This document shows positions 61,801 through 64,000 of a stretch of 64,000 nt of DNA, piece by piece. This stretch comes from Neorhodopirellula lusitana (GTDB taxonomy: Bacteria > Planctomycetota > Planctomycetia > Pirellulales > Pirellulaceae): the NCBI RefSeq assembly GCF_900182915.1, contig NZ_FXUG01000004.1:248001-312000 (forward strand). The letters are read 5' to 3'. Both the position numbers and the translations under genes were made by a program. The number at the start of each line of letters is the position of its first letter. The first letter of the stretch is position 1. The notes beneath the pieces were generated by a model. The model made no database searches. It was given only the letters and a program-made list of their open reading frames with translations, and was not told where the DNA came from.

Positions 61801-62350
61801 TCAAAACGGCATGCTGCATCAAGGGCTGATGGTGATGAAGGTGATCTCGGATCGCTACAATGGGCGACTACGCACCGAGGGCGTTTCGAATTTCGCCAAC
61901 GGCCCTTGGGGCTACTCCGGCAATCCTTTCGGCGACGACGAGTGCGGCAAATTCTATGGTCGTTCACTGAGCGTCTGGTCAGCTTTGATTGCCTTGCAAG
62001 GCTTCCTCTACGACGGCCCAGCTGGAATCATCGGCTTCCGCCCAACATTGAATCCAGAAGACCACGCCAGCTTCTTTACGGTTGCCCAAGGGTATGGACT
62101 GTTTTCCCAAACCCAGAATGCCAACCTGGTCCACGCATCGATTGATTTACGAGAAGGTACGCTTCGACTAACCGAAATCGTATTGGCTTTGCCGGATAGA
62201 AAACATCCCGAGTCAGTCCAGCTCAAGATCGCCGGAAAGCAAATCGATTCACGCTCCAAAGTGAAGAACGGCACCCTGCAAGTACTGTTATCCAGTCCAC
62301 TGGTCATGAAGGCGGGACAGTCGCTCGATGTGCAGGCGAGGTACGTATAA
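58892..62350 (+). CDS. Tat-exported LamG-GH116 protein
   Basis: 1152 residues from the ATG at 58892, with GAGAG upstream; the frame reaches back to a TTG at 58814. A Tat signal SRRRFLVAAGALTAAF lies near residue 23. Domains: LamG/concanavalin-like beta-sandwich at about 45-245 (LRGYWRLDGDLTDVMG, WYHLAITSFDLDLRAYVDG), then a GH116 N-terminal beta domain (DAINFTVGGIGAGGIQFNG, starting near 325), and the (alpha/alpha)6 catalytic domain from about 665: GYFGAWEGCNPTKGCCGG, NCTHVWHYAQGHARLLPEL, QHNTLDGDMTG and DGCHIDQVLGEWWADQVG. GH116 includes beta-glucosidase, beta-xylosidase and glucosylceramidase. HNTLD likely supplies the acid/base Asp. Part of the secreted hydrolase cluster; the linkage cleaved is not known. 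Confidence 0.85.
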   Translation: MKLNVINNSSEEVSCCESGVDLSRRRFLVAAGALTAAFRGGPLLAEDRRGTYSDALKTHSSLRGYWRLDGDLTDVMGKASATSPGTTSFVSGAIEGKALSLVPEQMVSVKQTDHLRGRSATLEMFFKIASPPRGDQASVIIAQTAGQQARYIVGVKNDLSALVYQNVNGDVLTTIHLATDQPIKVGRWYHLAITSFDLDLRAYVDGYECSLVGGAFEFTRRGPAKSTMTFGETTVDGWGSTNICLDEVACYASGLTQAELQEHLKAAGWGQRLKETGETVARVENERNARRARKEQAILNDPALTGPGKTRVYEGENLDAINFTVGGIGAGGIQFNGKAEPAIWQIACNYSEERIADSFLAVRAKPADGKPVVRALQTAPVGAFAAMPSLKFEGEYPLGKYRFVEPLLPVEVELEVFNPFIPMDLKNSAIPCAVYSVKVTNPSSSAVELDVLASQKNALGYAEGKGGGFGKNQNQILSRADGKVVEDSGLPDRPATDWTLLHMTRDGIAGSDMVLMTQADGATGCASWDSHQELHGDFDADGQCKGPSKSEASAAGKTVNGAISAPLELAPGETKSITFVLTWYFEGGRHGEGKATRNLEGEGNSKGGKWNRQGQNYTNWWPSAMGVATYLRDNLEELTTRTRRFHDTLYASTIPVWLLDRMSSQLAVLRSQTCWWAADGYFGAWEGCNPTKGCCGGNCTHVWHYAQGHARLLPELGRKMREQDYLMQLPNGLTPYRHTNQKPAADGHFGTILNTYREHLCTADNSWLQSQWPKVKKAIDWGIDHWNPRRNGYLQTTQHNTLDGDMTGCSSWIGSLYLSSLEAGARMAELMGESDTAAEYRRIRESGKKLQNERLWNGEYYIQEVGEKRNQDYLDGCHIDQVLGEWWADQVGIDRNFPADRSKQALQSLLKYNFLADFHGQSLKPRQYCEIEDGGIKMITWPKDPQPIPGMKYGDEVMTGFEYGAAVSLIQNGMLHQGLMVMKVISDRYNGRLRTEGVSNFANGPWGYSGNPFGDDECGKFYGRSLSVWSALIALQGFLYDGPAGIIGFRPTLNPEDHASFFTVAQGYGLFSQTQNANLVHASIDLREGTLRLTEIVLALPDRKHPESVQLKIAGKQIDSRSKVKNGTLQVLLSSPLVMKAGQSLDVQARYV

Positions 62351-62474
62351 CCTCCGATCAGACTATGATCAACGAGTTGGCCTGTTGGTAGGTCAGTGCA
62401 GCAAATGCCTTAGTTAGCACGTTCCACCGTAGTAGCTCAACTAACAGGCGATTCAAAAGGGAAAATGGAATCGG

Positions 62475-63866
62475 ATGAAGATAAGAAAAGCGCTCGTCGC
62501 CACCCTGGTGTTTCTGATGTCAGCCAGCAGTCTGCTGTTGGCTGATGATAAAAACGCCTCCGTTGAATCTTCCGAAGTAAGAGATGCCCGCATGGAACAA
62601 TGGCGGGAAGCAAGATTCGGCATGTTCGTCCATTGGGGACTCTATAGCATCGCTGCAGGCGAATGGGAGGGGAAGCCAAACAAGCAGAAAAGCGCGGAGT
62701 GGATTCAAAAGCATCTAAACATTCCCGCAGATGTTTACGAGAAGAAGCTCTACCCGAAATTTAAGCCAAAAGCAGACTTTGCCTTGGAGTGGGCAGAAAC
62801 CGCAAAAATGGCAGGTTGCCGCTATCTCGTTTTCACCAGTAAGCACCACGAAGGCTTTGCAATGCATGACAGCAAGGTGACTACTTTCGATGCCAAGGAT
62901 GCCTGTGGACGAGATCTATTCAAAGAGATCGTCGATGCGACAAGAGCACAAGGACTTCAGGTCGGCGTTTATCACTCTGTGATCGATTGGCATCATCCGC
63001 ATGCCTATGCCGGATTCGGTTTGCCGACCATCAAAGGAGTAACGAATCAGGGACGCGATAACTCGATCTACGTGGACTACCTGCACCATCAAGTCAAAGA
63101 GATCGTCACCGGCTACGGTCCTATCGACATTCTGTGGTGGGATTTCAGCAAGCCCGATTGCCAGGGCGAAAGCTGGCGGGCGAGCGAACTAGTGGCAATG
63201 GTTCGCAAGCACCAACCACACGTTCTGATGAACGACCGCCTGTACGCCTCATCCTCCTTCATGACGACCGATGCAAGCCTGTTGAAGAGTTGGAAACCTG
63301 AGCGAGGCGACTTCACGACACCTGAGCAGCATGTCCCGGATACGGGCGTGGAAGGCGTCGATTGGGAAACCTGCATGACGATGAATAACACCTGGGGATA
63401 CTCCGAACACGACAGCAATTGGAAATCCACCAAGGTGTTGCTCCACAACCTGATCGATATCGTGTCGAAGGGGGGTAACTATCTGCTCAACATTGGGCCA
63501 ATGCCCGACGGAACGGTCCCACCGGCAAGCATCCAACGTATGAAAGAGATCGGTCAGTGGATGAATGTCAACGGTGAGGCCATCTATGCGACTACCGCCA
63601 GTCCATATGACCAACCGAAGTGGGGCCGATACACGACCAAGCCAGGCCGACTTTACGCACATGTGCTGCAGTGGCCAGAGGATTCCAAGCTCCGGATCGA
63701 CACGAATGATTTGGATGTTACCAAGGCCTATCTACTTGCCGACAAAACACAGAAAACACTGTCAATTGAACGGACCAAAGCAGGCTTAGTTCTCAGCCTA
63801 CCCGCGGAAGCGACTGACTCGGTGGCTTCAGTGATCGTCTTGGAATACGATCGAAACAAGAATTAG
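62475..63866 (+). CDS. Alpha-L-fucosidase, GH29
   Basis: 463 residues with signal peptide MKIRKALVATLVFLMSASSL. GH29 marks: RFGMFVHWGLYSI near 48-60, YLVFTSKHHEGFAMHDSK, IGVYHS-like QVGVYHSVIDWHHP, and the nucleophile Asp223 in DILWWDFS. WGYSEHDSNWKSTKVLL and GGNYLLNIGPMPDG complete the catalytic domain, followed by a short beta-sandwich. A retaining exo-fucosidase, and together with GH95 a strong hint at fucose-containing substrate. The gap to GH116 is 124 bases. Confidence 0.95.
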   Translation: MKIRKALVATLVFLMSASSLLLADDKNASVESSEVRDARMEQWREARFGMFVHWGLYSIAAGEWEGKPNKQKSAEWIQKHLNIPADVYEKKLYPKFKPKADFALEWAETAKMAGCRYLVFTSKHHEGFAMHDSKVTTFDAKDACGRDLFKEIVDATRAQGLQVGVYHSVIDWHHPHAYAGFGLPTIKGVTNQGRDNSIYVDYLHHQVKEIVTGYGPIDILWWDFSKPDCQGESWRASELVAMVRKHQPHVLMNDRLYASSSFMTTDASLLKSWKPERGDFTTPEQHVPDTGVEGVDWETCMTMNNTWGYSEHDSNWKSTKVLLHNLIDIVSKGGNYLLNIGPMPDGTVPPASIQRMKEIGQWMNVNGEAIYATTASPYDQPKWGRYTTKPGRLYAHVLQWPEDSKLRIDTNDLDVTKAYLLADKTQKTLSIERTKAGLVLSLPAEATDSVASVIVLEYDRNKN

Positions 63867-63933
63867 AAAGCGTGAGCGGGAGACTCCCAAACTTCCGCAT
63901 CGCATATCCCCACAGATTGTTGATACTCCAAAG

Positions 63934-64000
63934 ATGAGCAAGCATTTCCTCCAATTGCTGGGATCGTTTTTCGCAGCGATCGCCCTAACAGGCAACGTGA
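63934..64000 (+). CDS. Start of a secreted protein gene, cut by the window edge
   Basis: Only 22 codons are visible, beginning MSKHFLQLLGSFFAAIALTG, a probable signal peptide. It lies 67 bases after the GH29 gene on the same strand and may be the next member of the glycan cluster. No family can be read. Confidence 0.55.
   Translation, partial: MSKHFLQLLGSFFAAIALTGNV

Noticed and set aside
1-64000. tRNA, rRNA, CRISPR array, insertion sequences or prophage
   Set aside because: Looked for T-loop motifs with paired acceptor stems, regular spaced repeats and transposase or integrase motifs on both strands; none was convincing by eye.

Overview
The window looks like a chromosomal segment of a marine planctomycete of the Pirellulaceae, close to Rhodopirellula. 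The reasons are two DUF1559 genes with prepilin-like N-termini, two formylglycine-type sulfatases, a PPi-type phosphofructokinase, an ECF sigma factor beside a transmembrane Ser/Thr kinase, a PTPMT1-like phosphatase, a multihaem lipoprotein, a dispersed palindrome of the kind common in these genomes, and moderate GC with weak Shine-Dalgarno signals. This assignment is inference from gene content; no rRNA or other marker gene is present. I found no tRNA, CRISPR array, insertion sequence or prophage.

Layout. 0-7.8 kb: a partial conserved gene, an ArgE-type deacetylase, a lipoprotein, dihydrolipoyl dehydrogenase (lpdA), a DTGA-type protease paired with a RimK ATP-grasp ligase that carries a C-terminal TrkA_C domain, and a Cys-rich repeat protein. 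7.8-16.5 kb, minus strand: LRR membrane protein, a 1160-residue helical-repeat protein, a lipoprotein, PPi-phosphofructokinase and a xylose-isomerase-like TIM barrel. 16.7-21.3 kb, plus strand: a large secreted protein and a polyprenyl diphosphate synthase. 21.4-30.8 kb, all minus: sulfatase, TPR membrane protein coupled to a TPR-AAA+ ATPase, a BFN-panC-phosphatase operon, glgB, and an RNase HI-like protein that has lost its catalytic residues. 31.4-33.2 kb: DUF1559 gene, structured spacer, tiny lipoprotein. 33.3-39.7 kb, minus: a Tad/Flp pilus cluster (flp, small membrane protein, cpaA, cpaB, cpaC, cpaE) with no ATPase or platform genes in view. 40.3-44.0 kb: Zn-ribbon-like protein plus NusG paralogue, then glycosyltransferase plus hpt, then a small hypothetical. 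44.1-49.7 kb, minus: sulfatase, octahaem lipoprotein, and a second DUF1559/spacer/small-lipoprotein unit. 50.3-53.0 kb: sigma factor and kinase. 53.6-64 kb, plus: a secreted glycan-degradation cluster (GH95, beta-helix protein, GH116 with LamG, GH29).

How the genes work together. The last cluster reads as a locus for fucose-containing polysaccharide, and the two sulfatases elsewhere fit a sulfated-algal-glycan lifestyle. The DUF1559 genes, the Tad cluster, the Cys-rich protein and the many lipoproteins point to investment in the cell surface. The observations I rate highest are the repeated DUF1559/structured spacer/mini-lipoprotein arrangement, the RimK-TrkA_C fusion with its DTGA protease partner, the inactive RNase HI fold, and the incomplete Tad locus with hairpins behind the pilin gene. 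Starts were re-chosen wherever a signal peptide, a Shine-Dalgarno match or family length argued against the longest reading frame; each such choice is explained in its entry.
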